Source: Clostridia bacterium (lineage in GTDB: Bacteria; Bacillota_A; Clostridia; Oscillospirales; CAG-272). From it: DNA of 49,478 nucleotides. The stretch lies in NCBI GenBank assembly GCA_017414585.1, contig JAFQLN010000023.1, forward strand, positions 1 to 49,478. Direction: 5' to 3'. Under the pieces are notes generated by a model. That model did no database searches, was not told the DNA's origin, and saw only the letters and a program-made list of their open reading frames with translations. Shown here piece after piece: positions 42,364-49,478 of the stretch (the first letter of the stretch is position 1; the number at the start of each line of letters is the position of its first letter). A program made the position numbers and the translations under genes.

Positions 42364-43017
42364 ATGCCCGAACTGGAATATATGGATGCTTTTTTTGAAA
42401 AAAGAATCGGCGATTATGACGAACATATGCTCGGCGATGTGGAAGGCTGCCGGGAAGGATACGAGGTCATGGCACAGCTTGTCCCGCAGTCGGCGAAGAC
42501 CCTGCTCGACCTCGGATGCGGCACGGGACTGGAGCTGGACGCGATTTTCCGCCGCCTGCCCGATCTTGCCGTGACCGGCATTGACATGACGCAGGCGATG
42601 CTTGACAGACTGCGCGAAAAGCACTCCGGCAAACAGCTCCGACTCATCTGCGGCGATTATTTCAAAACGGACTTCGGCATCGCCCGCTTCGACTGTGCAG
42701 TATCCTTTGAGACGATGCACCACTTTTCCCCCGCAGACAAGCTGGGACTTTACAAAAGGCTGTGCGCATCCCTCAAAGACGGCGGCGTATATCTCGAATG
42801 CGACTACATGGTGGGCACGCAGATCGAAGAAGACCACCATTTTGCCGTATACGAAAAGCTGCGCCGTGAACAGAATATCCCCGCAGACGTTTTCTGCCAC
42901 TACGACACCCCCTGCACCGTGGACAAACAGATCAGCCTGCTCACCGAAGCCGGATTCAAGTCGGTGGAAAAAGTCTTCTGTATCGGGAATACCGTCATGC
43001 TTTCGGCGAAAAAATAA
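42364..43017 (+). CDS. Class I SAM-dependent methyltransferase
   Basis: A 217-residue Rossmann-fold methyltransferase. SAM-binding motif I is LLDLGCGTGLELD (about 47-59), followed by VTGIDMTQAMLDRL (acidic residue for the ribose), ICGDYFKTDF, and FETMHHFSP. Substrate unknown. Start at 42364 follows GAGGAGA. Iteron element B follows instead of a simple terminator. Confidence 0.92.
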   Translation: MPELEYMDAFFEKRIGDYDEHMLGDVEGCREGYEVMAQLVPQSAKTLLDLGCGTGLELDAIFRRLPDLAVTGIDMTQAMLDRLREKHSGKQLRLICGDYFKTDFGIARFDCAVSFETMHHFSPADKLGLYKRLCASLKDGGVYLECDYMVGTQIEEDHHFAVYEKLRREQNIPADVFCHYDTPCTVDKQISLLTEAGFKSVEKVFCIGNTVMLSAKK

Positions 43018-43043
43018 AGTAAGAGGAAAAGCGGAAGTTGACG

Positions 43044-43304
43044 AGATGTCTGTTAGCTGTCCGTTCGGTTTGCACCAAGCCTTCCCCTGAATGAACTTTG
43101 TTCATTCGGTGGGGCAAGGGGGACCGTTTACGGTGGATGAGGGTAAAAACGTGAAACTTGGATAAATCTTTATTGGTATAGAATACCAGTCAACAGGGAT
43201 ATAGAATACCAGCCCACACGGGTATAGAATACCAAATTGCCTGTTTTTACCCTCATCCGCCGTTGCGACGGCACCTTCCCCACAAGGGGGAAGGCAAGGG
43301 GTTT
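43044..43304. repeat. Iteron element B: hairpin arms around 23-bp tandem units
   Basis: Related to element A. The left arm carries the inserted hairpin GAATGAAC/GTTCATTC (43089-43108), as the right arm does in A. The right arm has the short CTTGTGG form, as the left arm does in A. The centre has units starting at 43179, 43202 and 43225 (TAGAATACCAG plus variable bases, 23 bp apart), in the same direction as in A. The right outer end is truncated. It fills the gap before uvrA. Confidence 0.85.
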
Positions 43305-43386
43305 TAGAATTTTGAATTCAGCTACATCTTATTAACTTCCAGTCCCCTCTCCCTTCATAAAAATCTCATCTATAAGGAACCGTATC

Positions 43387-46215
43387 ATGCCTGCAAATAT
43401 TTCCGTACGCGGTGCGCGTATGAACAACCTCAAAAATATCTCCGTGGACATTCCGCGCGATCAGCTTGTCGTTCTCACCGGGCTTTCCGGATCGGGAAAA
43501 TCCTCCCTTGCGTTCGACACGATTTACGCGGAAGGACACCGACGCTTTGTCGAATCGCTGTCCTCCTATGCCCGGATGTTCATCGGTCAGCTCGACAAGC
43601 CCGATATCGACTCCATTGAAGGGCTGTCCCCGGCAATCTCCATTGACCAGAAGACCACCTCGAAAAACCCGCGCTCCACGGTCGGCACCGTCACCGAAAT
43701 CTACGACTACCTCCGTCTGCTCTATGCACGGCTGGGTACCCCGCACTGTCCTGTCTGCGGACGCGAAATCAAGCAGGCGTCCATTGACGGGATCATTGAC
43801 AAGATCATGACCCTCGAAGCCGGCACGCGTTTTATGATTCTCTCTCCCGTCGTCCGCGGCAAAAAGGGACGGCAGGAAAAGGTTCTCGCCGACGCGAAGA
43901 AAAACGGCTATGTCCGCGCACGCATCGACGGCATTCTGTACGACCTCACCGAAGATATCGAACTGGACAAGAATCTCCGCCACACGGTCGAGCTGGTCAT
44001 CGACAGACTGGTCATGAAGCCCGACCTCCGAAGCCGTCTGACCGACTCCGTGGAATGCGCCCTGCGTGAATCGGACGGCATGATCACCATGGCAACCGTC
44101 CCGCGGGAAGGAGAAGCGGAAGAAATCGAGTTCTCCACCAACTACGCCTGCCCCGAGCACGGTGTTTCCTTCAGCGAACTGGAGCCGCGTATGTTCTCAT
44201 TCAACAATCCCTTCGGCGCGTGTCCCACCTGCACCGGACTGGGCGTGCTCCGCTCCGTGGATCCGAAGAAGGTCATTCCGGACAAAACGCTCTCCCTCTC
44301 CGAAGGCGGCATTGCCGTCAACGGCTTCAAATCCCTCACCGACGACTCGTGGAACGGGCCTCTGCTCATCGCTGCACTGGAAAAATACGGCGTGACCCTC
44401 GATACCCCCCTCGCGGATTATCCGAAAGCCGCCTATGACGCGCTTCTGTACGGCACGCCGGAAACGCTGACCGTCACCCGCCATTTCGGAAACCGCAGTC
44501 AGACGCAGACGCTGCGCTTCGAGGGCATTCTCTCCATGATCGAAACCCGTGCCCAGCCGAACGCATGGGAACACGAATACTACGAACAGTTCCTCACCGA
44601 CCGGGAATGTCCCGACTGCCGCGGCGCGAAGCTCAATCCGTCCGCACTGGGCGTAACCGTCGGAGACAAGAATATTCACCAGTTCTGCACCCTGTCCATC
44701 AGGGACGCGCTGGCATTCACGGAATCGCTCACCTTTTCCGAAATGGAAATGCAGATTGCCCGGGAAATCATCAAGGAGCTGAAAAGCCGGCTCGGATTCC
44801 TCGTGGCTGTGGGTCTGGACTACCTCACCCTCGCCAGAAAATCGGCAACCCTTTCCGGCGGCGAAGCACAGCGCATCCGTCTTGCCACCCAGATCGGCTC
44901 TTCTCTCGCGGGCGTGCTCTACATTCTCGACGAACCGTCCATCGGTCTGCACCAGCGGGACAACTCCAAGCTGATTGCGACGCTCAAGCATCTGCGGGAT
45001 CTCGGCAATTCCGTTCTCGTCGTGGAGCATGATGAAGAAACCATGCAGGCGGCGGACTATATCATCGACATCGGTCCGGCAGCGGGCGTGCACGGCGGAG
45101 AAGTCGTCGCACAGGGAACCCCAGCCGAAGTTGCCGCCAATCCGGATTCCGTCACGGGCGCGTTCCTCTCCGGCAGACGGAAGATTGAAGTTCCCGCTGT
45201 ACGGCGTGCCGGAAACGGCAGAAAGCTCACCGTCGTCGGCGCAAGGGAAAACAATCTCAGAAATATCTCCGTGGACATCCCGCTCGGATGCTTCGTCTGC
45301 GTCACAGGCGTATCCGGCTCGGGCAAATCGTCCCTCGTCAACGCGATTCTCTACCGTTCGCTGGCATCCAAGCTCAACCGTGCCATCACCTTCCCCGGGG
45401 ATCACGACCGCATCGAAGGCATCGAGGCACTCGACAAAATCATTGCGATAGACCAAAGCCCGATCGGACGCACGCCCCGCTCCAACCCCGCGACGTACAC
45501 GGGACTGTTCAACGACATCCGCACGCTCTTTGCATCCACGCCCGGTGCGAAAATGCGCGGATATCAGGCGGGACGCTTCTCGTTCAATGTCAAGGGCGGA
45601 CGGTGCGAAGCCTGCGAAGGGGATGGCGTGAAGAAGATTGAAATGCACTTCCTCCCCGATGTGTACGTGACCTGCGACGTCTGCCGCGGCAAGCGATACA
45701 ACCGCGAAACGCTGGAAGTGAAGTACAAGGAAAAGTCCATTTCGGACGTTCTCGACATGACTGCGGACGAAGGCGTGGAGTTCTTCCGCGATCTGCCAAA
45801 AATTGCGAACCGGCTCAGGCTCTTATGCGAAGTGGGACTTGGCTATATCAAAATCGGTCAGGCGTCCACCACGCTCTCCGGCGGCGAAGCACAGCGCGTG
45901 AAGCTGGCAGCGGAGCTGTCGAAGCGTTCCACGGGACGCACGCTGTATGTGCTCGACGAGCCGACAACGGGTCTGCACTCCGCGGATGTGGAAAAGCTGA
46001 TCAAAATTCTGCAGACGCTCGTGGACAGCGGCAATACGGTCGTGGTCATCGAACACAATCTGGACGTGATCAAGTGCGCCGACCACATCATTGACATGGG
46101 TCCCGAAGGCGGTTCGGGCGGCGGAACGGTGATTGCACAGGGAACACCGGAAGAAGTCGCGGCTGCCGAAGGCTCGTACACGGGACAGTATCTCAGGGAA
46201 AAGCTGGGGATGTGA
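43387..46215 (+). CDS. uvrA: Excinuclease ABC subunit A
   Basis: Damage-recognition ATPase of nucleotide excision repair. The 942-residue protein has two ABC modules: Walker A GLSGSGKSSLAFD (about 32-44) and GVSGSGKSSLVN (about 640), signatures LSGGEAQRIRLATQ and LSGGEAQRVKLAAE, and Walker B LYILDEPSIGLH and LYVLDEPTTGLH. Zinc-finger cysteines are seen as CPEHG...CPTC and CEACEG...CDVC. Full length. Start at 43387 follows AAGGA. uvrB and uvrC are not in the window. Confidence 0.98.
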   Translation: MPANISVRGARMNNLKNISVDIPRDQLVVLTGLSGSGKSSLAFDTIYAEGHRRFVESLSSYARMFIGQLDKPDIDSIEGLSPAISIDQKTTSKNPRSTVGTVTEIYDYLRLLYARLGTPHCPVCGREIKQASIDGIIDKIMTLEAGTRFMILSPVVRGKKGRQEKVLADAKKNGYVRARIDGILYDLTEDIELDKNLRHTVELVIDRLVMKPDLRSRLTDSVECALRESDGMITMATVPREGEAEEIEFSTNYACPEHGVSFSELEPRMFSFNNPFGACPTCTGLGVLRSVDPKKVIPDKTLSLSEGGIAVNGFKSLTDDSWNGPLLIAALEKYGVTLDTPLADYPKAAYDALLYGTPETLTVTRHFGNRSQTQTLRFEGILSMIETRAQPNAWEHEYYEQFLTDRECPDCRGAKLNPSALGVTVGDKNIHQFCTLSIRDALAFTESLTFSEMEMQIAREIIKELKSRLGFLVAVGLDYLTLARKSATLSGGEAQRIRLATQIGSSLAGVLYILDEPSIGLHQRDNSKLIATLKHLRDLGNSVLVVEHDEETMQAADYIIDIGPAAGVHGGEVVAQGTPAEVAANPDSVTGAFLSGRRKIEVPAVRRAGNGRKLTVVGARENNLRNISVDIPLGCFVCVTGVSGSGKSSLVNAILYRSLASKLNRAITFPGDHDRIEGIEALDKIIAIDQSPIGRTPRSNPATYTGLFNDIRTLFASTPGAKMRGYQAGRFSFNVKGGRCEACEGDGVKKIEMHFLPDVYVTCDVCRGKRYNRETLEVKYKEKSISDVLDMTADEGVEFFRDLPKIANRLRLLCEVGLGYIKIGQASTTLSGGEAQRVKLAAELSKRSTGRTLYVLDEPTTGLHSADVEKLIKILQTLVDSGNTVVVIEHNLDVIKCADHIIDMGPEGGSGGGTVIAQGTPEEVAAAEGSYTGQYLREKLGM

Positions 46216-46249
46216 TGTGTTCTCCGGCGGCAGCGGTTGTTTTTGCACG

Positions 46250-46487
46250 GGAAATTGTTAGTTATCGCATTGGTGATAGGAGAAGAAATATCCAAAATCC
46301 GATAGGGGAGGGGCTTGCTCCTCCCGTGAAGGAATCAGGTACGCACATAATTTTGTAATCAAATCGTCCGTGAAGATGATAAAATGCGGTTTATCTAAAT
46401 CATTCGGCGTCAGGAGCAAGCCCCTCCCCTACCGTTATCCGAAAATATTCGATATCCGCTGACATATCGACAACTTCAAATTTTAAG
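46250..46487. repeat. REPIN-like element, copy 3 (arms +, core inverted)
   Basis: Left 24-bp arm at 46303-46326 identical to the other copies; the right arm is 46413-46431 (19 of 24 bases kept). Outer arms run as in copy 1 (ATCGCATTGGTGA left, ATATCCGCTGA right). The 81-bp core (46327-46407) is the reverse complement of the cores of copies 1 and 2, beginning TGAAGGAATCAGGTACGCAC. Confidence 0.9.
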
Positions 46488-46518
46488 CGAAGCTCCCGCC
46501 CTGTTTTTCAATCTCCCC

Positions 46519-46548
46519 TTGACAGCGGACGCACAGTCATGCTATAAT
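46519..46548 (+). promoter_or_regulatory. Promoter of the unrecognised membrane protein gene
   Basis: TTGACA (46519-46524), 18 bp, TATAAT (46543-46548), with TGC before the -10. Confidence 0.8.
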
Positions 46549-46603
46549 TATAACAGAGGTTCACATGAACCGATCATTTCTATCCAAGTGAAAGGAATCC
46601 TCT

Positions 46604-48268
46604 ATGAAAAAACGCGCAGCCGTTATTCCGCTTTATCTTCTTGCGGTGCTTATACTCATCGGCGTTGTCTATTACGTCACGCTCCCGCCGCTTTCGATAT
46701 ACGCCGGCGAGTTCTGGACGTTCATGCTCTTTCTCGATGCCGTTGTCTTTGTTTCCTACTGGGTCATCGGCATTCTCTCCGGGAAAATTTTCGCCGAAAC
46801 CGTCAGAATGCCCTCGGGACACATCGACTTCCGCACTTCCATGGACGGAAAAAAGCCGAAATTCGTGAAGGTGCAGATCATCTTGACCTTTGCTGTGCTG
46901 GCGGTGCTGTTCGTCGGTTCCCTCGTCGGTTCGGAAATCTTCCGTGCGAAGACGTATTCCTCCCTCATCACCGTGGAGGAAAAGGACTTCGCTTCCACCA
47001 TTGAAGAAACCGAATATGTTTCCGATATCTCCCTCATGGACACTTCCTCCGCACGCATCATCGGCGCGAGAACGCTCGGTACGCTCTCCGATCTGGTATC
47101 GCAGTACGAAGTTTCCTATGACTACACGCAGATTGCGATGCGCAGCGGCGATACGGCAAAACCGTACAAGGTTGCTCCGCTGGAATATGCCTCGTTCTTC
47201 AAATGGCTGACCAACCACAAGTCCGGCATCCCGGGATATGTCAAGGTGGACACCGTGGAATTCGACGCGGAATTCGTGCGGCTCAGCGGGGACTTTATCA
47301 AGTACAGCCCGTCGTCGTACTTCTCCACCGACCTTTTGCGCGCGCTCCGTTTTGCTTACCCGACCAAGATTTTCGGCAGCATCTGCTTTGAAGTGGACGA
47401 CAGCGGACAGCCGTACTGGGTTGTCTCCACGATGAAGCCGAACGCGGGTCTTTTCGGCGCCATGGACGTGGATACGGTCATCACCATGGACGCCTGCACC
47501 GGTGAAACCGCGGAATACATCCCCTCCGAATCCCCCGACTGGATTGACATTGTCTACTACGGCGATCTCGTCATCCGCAAGTACGACTGGTACGGTATGC
47601 TCTCGGGCGGCTATATCAACTCCGCGTTCAGCCAGACCGGATGCGTTGTGACCACGGACGACTTCGGCTACAAGATCATCGGCAATGACGTCTACATCTT
47701 CACCGGCGTGACCTCCACGGCAGGGGACGAAGCGAACATCGGCTTCATTCTCGCCAACAGCCGCACGGGTGAATACCAGTACTTTGCCGTTCCGGGTGCG
47801 GAAGAATACTCCGCGATGGCAGCGGCACAGGGCTCCGTCCAGCAGTACGGCTACAAGGCATCGTTCCCGTCTCTGATCAACGTGGGCGGCGAAGCGACGT
47901 ACATCATGGTTCTCAAGGACGCAAACGGCATTGTGAAGATGTACTCCATGGTCAACATGGAAAACTACAACATTGTCGTTACCAGCGAAACGCAGGAAGA
48001 AGCGTTCCAGAAATACAAGGCGGCGCTCCGTCAGGACAGCTCGAAGGGCAATGCCGCTTCGCAGACAACGGAGGAAATCACCGTTTCCGAAATCATCTAC
48101 ATCACCACCGGCGGAGAAACGACCGTTTATATCAAATCTCCCTCCGGCATCTACAGCACGGCGTTTGATGAAGCCCTTCTCTTTATCGAAGAGGGCGACA
48201 GCATCCGCGTCACCTATGCGTACAAACCGGAGTCCGGCGTAACGCAGATAACCAAATTTGAACGATAA
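46604..48268 (+). CDS. Membrane protein with large C-terminal domain, unknown function
   Basis: A 554-residue protein I do not recognise. Three membrane helices lie in the first ~110 residues (VIPLYLLAVLILIGVVYYV; FMLFLDAVVFVSYWVIGIL; IILTFAVLAVLFVGSLVG). The remaining ~440 residues are soluble and beta-rich, probably outside the cell, with Tyr/Asp/Gly-rich stretches such as FLDAV, YPTKIFGSICFEVDDSG and YTQIAMRSGD. No catalytic motif is evident. Start at 46604 follows AAAGGA. Monocistronic between REPIN copy 3 and a terminator. Confidence 0.8.
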   Translation: MKKRAAVIPLYLLAVLILIGVVYYVTLPPLSIYAGEFWTFMLFLDAVVFVSYWVIGILSGKIFAETVRMPSGHIDFRTSMDGKKPKFVKVQIILTFAVLAVLFVGSLVGSEIFRAKTYSSLITVEEKDFASTIEETEYVSDISLMDTSSARIIGARTLGTLSDLVSQYEVSYDYTQIAMRSGDTAKPYKVAPLEYASFFKWLTNHKSGIPGYVKVDTVEFDAEFVRLSGDFIKYSPSSYFSTDLLRALRFAYPTKIFGSICFEVDDSGQPYWVVSTMKPNAGLFGAMDVDTVITMDACTGETAEYIPSESPDWIDIVYYGDLVIRKYDWYGMLSGGYINSAFSQTGCVVTTDDFGYKIIGNDVYIFTGVTSTAGDEANIGFILANSRTGEYQYFAVPGAEEYSAMAAAQGSVQQYGYKASFPSLINVGGEATYIMVLKDANGIVKMYSMVNMENYNIVVTSETQEEAFQKYKAALRQDSSKGNAASQTTEEITVSEIIYITTGGETTVYIKSPSGIYSTAFDEALLFIEEGDSIRVTYAYKPESGVTQITKFER

Positions 48269-48288
48269 CGGCTTTCAAAAAACAGAAC

Positions 48289-48337
48289 AGGACTGCTTCA
48301 CCGGTGTGCTTGCTTACATCGGGAGGCAGTCCTTTTT
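48289..48337 (+). terminator. Terminator of the unrecognised membrane protein gene
   Basis: AGGACTGC / GCAGTCCT (48289-48296 and 48326-48333) with a long loop, followed by a T-run. Confidence 0.75.
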
Positions 48338-48357
48338 GTGTGCGGAAACGGGTCTGC

Positions 48358-48413
48358 AAAAAAATCCCGCGATAACCGCAGTCGTCAAGCCGCTGACTGC
48401 AGTCCTTCGCGGG
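48358..48413 (-). terminator. Terminator of the DUF1934 gene
   Basis: Minus strand: CCCGCGA / TCGCGGG outer stem (48413-48407 and 48372-48366) with further pairing of GACTGC/GCAGTC inside, then a run of seven T. Confidence 0.8.
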
Positions 48414-48511
48414 AAGAGGAAGGCTTTCACCTATATTCGACTCTATTATACACGATATTGTGTGATGTGTCAAGGGTTTTGTCTATATGTTGCACGATGG
48501 GCGGAAAATTT

Positions 48512-49270
48512 TTACAGAACACGGACGTCAATGGTCATCATCGTGCGCTGCATATCGGCGCCGCGGATCTCCACCATGTAGTCCAGCTCCAGTGAACCTC
48601 CGTTCTCAAATGTAAAGCCGCCTTCGCATTTTTTGGTGAAGACAGCAACTTCAAACGGCATAATGGGGGTCTGGTACGCGGAAATGTGGCGCTTCCCCTT
48701 TTCGCAGATCAGCGTACTCATCACGCCGCCCGTGTGGTAGATCGCCGCGCATCCCGGTTTCGACGGGTCATAACGGATAACCGTTCCCGTGTTGTCCATG
48801 GATTCTTCTTCCGCATACGAGATTTCGATCACTTCATTGCCGTTTTCGTCCGCAAGGCGTTCCATCGAGCCGAGCGTGCGGAATACGTACAGATCGTCAT
48901 CGTCGTCTTCTTCCGGCTGCATTCCGAGCTTCTGTCCGATTTCCTGGATTTTGTCCCAGATCTGCTCGAGGGTCATCGCTTCGCCTTCCGCATCGCCTGC
49001 TTCGGCTGCTTCTTCAAAACCCGCGTCGTAGATTTCGCTTTCCGTGAAGCCGGCGTCGCGGTCGAGCATATCCTGTACGGCGTCGTTCATTTCCTCCGGA
49101 TAATCCTCCGGGTTGGCGTGTCCGTCCGCATTGAGCGGATGACGGTCTTTTTTCAGTTCCTGAAACAGCGAAATAACGCCGCGGTATCTGCCGAGTTCGG
49201 GAACGGTGTGCTTTGCCGTGAGGGTGAGCCGCACCGTCCGGCGATGAGGGGTATTGACAAGTTCAGGCAT
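48512..49270 (-). CDS. DUF1934 domain protein with long acidic insert (YwiB-like)
   Basis: A 252-residue protein. The C-terminal ~110 residues match the DUF1934 beta-barrel of YwiB: VIRYDPSKPGCAAIYHTGG, then RHISAYQTPIMPFEVAVFTKKC and LELDYMVEIRGADMQRTMMTIDVRV. The family is usually about 140 residues. Here the front strand (RRTVRLTLTAKH) is separated from the rest by about 100 extra residues rich in Asp and Glu, including EEDDDDDLYVF. Function unknown. Start at 49270 follows GGAG. It lies 32 bp after the PHP gene upstream on the same strand. Confidence 0.82.
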   Translation of the reverse strand: MPELVNTPHRRTVRLTLTAKHTVPELGRYRGVISLFQELKKDRHPLNADGHANPEDYPEEMNDAVQDMLDRDAGFTESEIYDAGFEEAAEAGDAEGEAMTLEQIWDKIQEIGQKLGMQPEEDDDDDLYVFRTLGSMERLADENGNEVIEISYAEEESMDNTGTVIRYDPSKPGCAAIYHTGGVMSTLICEKGKRHISAYQTPIMPFEVAVFTKKCEGGFTFENGGSLELDYMVEIRGADMQRTMMTIDVRVL

Positions 49271-49302
49271 AATCAGTCTCCGTTTATCATAATTTTGTTG
49301 GA

Positions 49303-49478
49303 TCAGGTCCGTTTTTTCACGGGAACGAGCTTGGGTGTGAGATTCACCTGTGCGCCGTATTTTTCCGCCATGGCGAGCCCCTTCTCAAACGAAACAAGAT
49401 CCGCTGTCACGTCAGGGGAGTGCGCATCGCAGCCGAGAACCACCTGTGCGCCGATCTCTCCGCAGAGACGGAAAAAGC
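49303..49478 (-). CDS. PHP-domain histidinol-phosphatase-like protein, C-terminal end only
   Basis: The last 57 residues of a gene that begins beyond the window. LCGEIGAQVVLGCDAHSPD contains the Asp and His of the last PHP metal motif, followed by a helix VSFEKGLAMAEKYG. This pattern fits the HisJ-type histidinol phosphatase family, but with so little sequence the substrate is uncertain. Probably one transcript with the DUF1934 gene. Confidence 0.75.
   Translation of the reverse strand, partial: FFRLCGEIGAQVVLGCDAHSPDVTADLVSFEKGLAMAEKYGAQVNLTPKLVPVKKRT

Noticed and set aside
1..49478. tRNA, rRNA or prophage genes
   Set aside because: I looked for CCA-type tRNA ends, rRNA-like conserved blocks and integrase or structural phage genes and saw none; the only transposition gene is the RAYT.

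Overview
The window comes from a Gram-positive anaerobe of the class Clostridia, probably a gut-type lineage related to Oscillospirales or Christensenellales. I infer this from the pyruvate phosphate dikinase, a Cys T-box leader, a nusA operon with ylxR and ylxQ, spoIIE, many near-consensus sigma-A promoters (often with an extended -10), and AGGAGG-type ribosome binding sites. Genes are moderately GC-rich. One AT-rich patch at about 4.5-5.3 kb looks acquired. I see no rRNA, tRNA, phage or CRISPR array.

Layout. 1-4.5 kb: ppdK (cut by the window edge, minus strand), then an ECF-type sigma factor followed by a large one-pass membrane protein that is probably its partner. 4.5-5.4 kb: an AT-rich patch with a DUF559 nuclease gene boxed in by inverted repeats. 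5.4-9.2 kb: a minus-strand cysteine operon, T-box leader - cysE - CPBP membrane protease - cysS. 9.3-13.4 kb: a winged-helix regulator, a SLOG protein, gpmI and pgeF. 13.6-18.7 kb: a Gld-like ABC exporter (ATPase, permease, GldG-like protein, DUF4340 protein). 19.2-23.4 kb: MATE transporter, lipoprotein, cysteine desulfurase, HAD phosphatase. 23.5-29.6 kb: rimP-nusA-ylxR-ylxQ-infB. 29.9-32.6 kb: spoIIE, broken by one missing base. 32.7-36.5 kb (minus): CofE-like ligase, a secreted protein with an SLH-like end, DUF3842. 37.0-42.2 kb: a second CPBP protease, tadA, a Cof-type HAD, a RAYT transposase, DUF436, a TrmH-type methyltransferase and a PHP phosphoesterase. 42.4-46.2 kb: a SAM methyltransferase and uvrA. 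46.6-49.5 kb: an unrecognised membrane protein, then (minus) a DUF1934 protein and the tail of a second PHP protein.

The unusual content lies between the genes. At least four families of structured repeats fill nearly every gap over 300 bp. The most striking is a REPIN-like family of three ~235 bp elements. Each has a GC-rich palindromic arm pair, the same 24-bp sequence that occurs twice, inverted and in frame, inside the coding sequence of the RAYT (REP-associated tyrosine transposase) gene at 39.2 kb. Between the three elements the central core is flipped relative to the outer arms. A second family (18.8-19.1 and 43.0-43.3 kb) carries 23-bp tandem units between hairpin arms. Those arms have the same plan as the inverted repeats around the DUF559 gene, suggesting one type of end with exchangeable cargo. 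Two further families interrupt the rimP-nusA-ylxR and ABC exporter gene strings.
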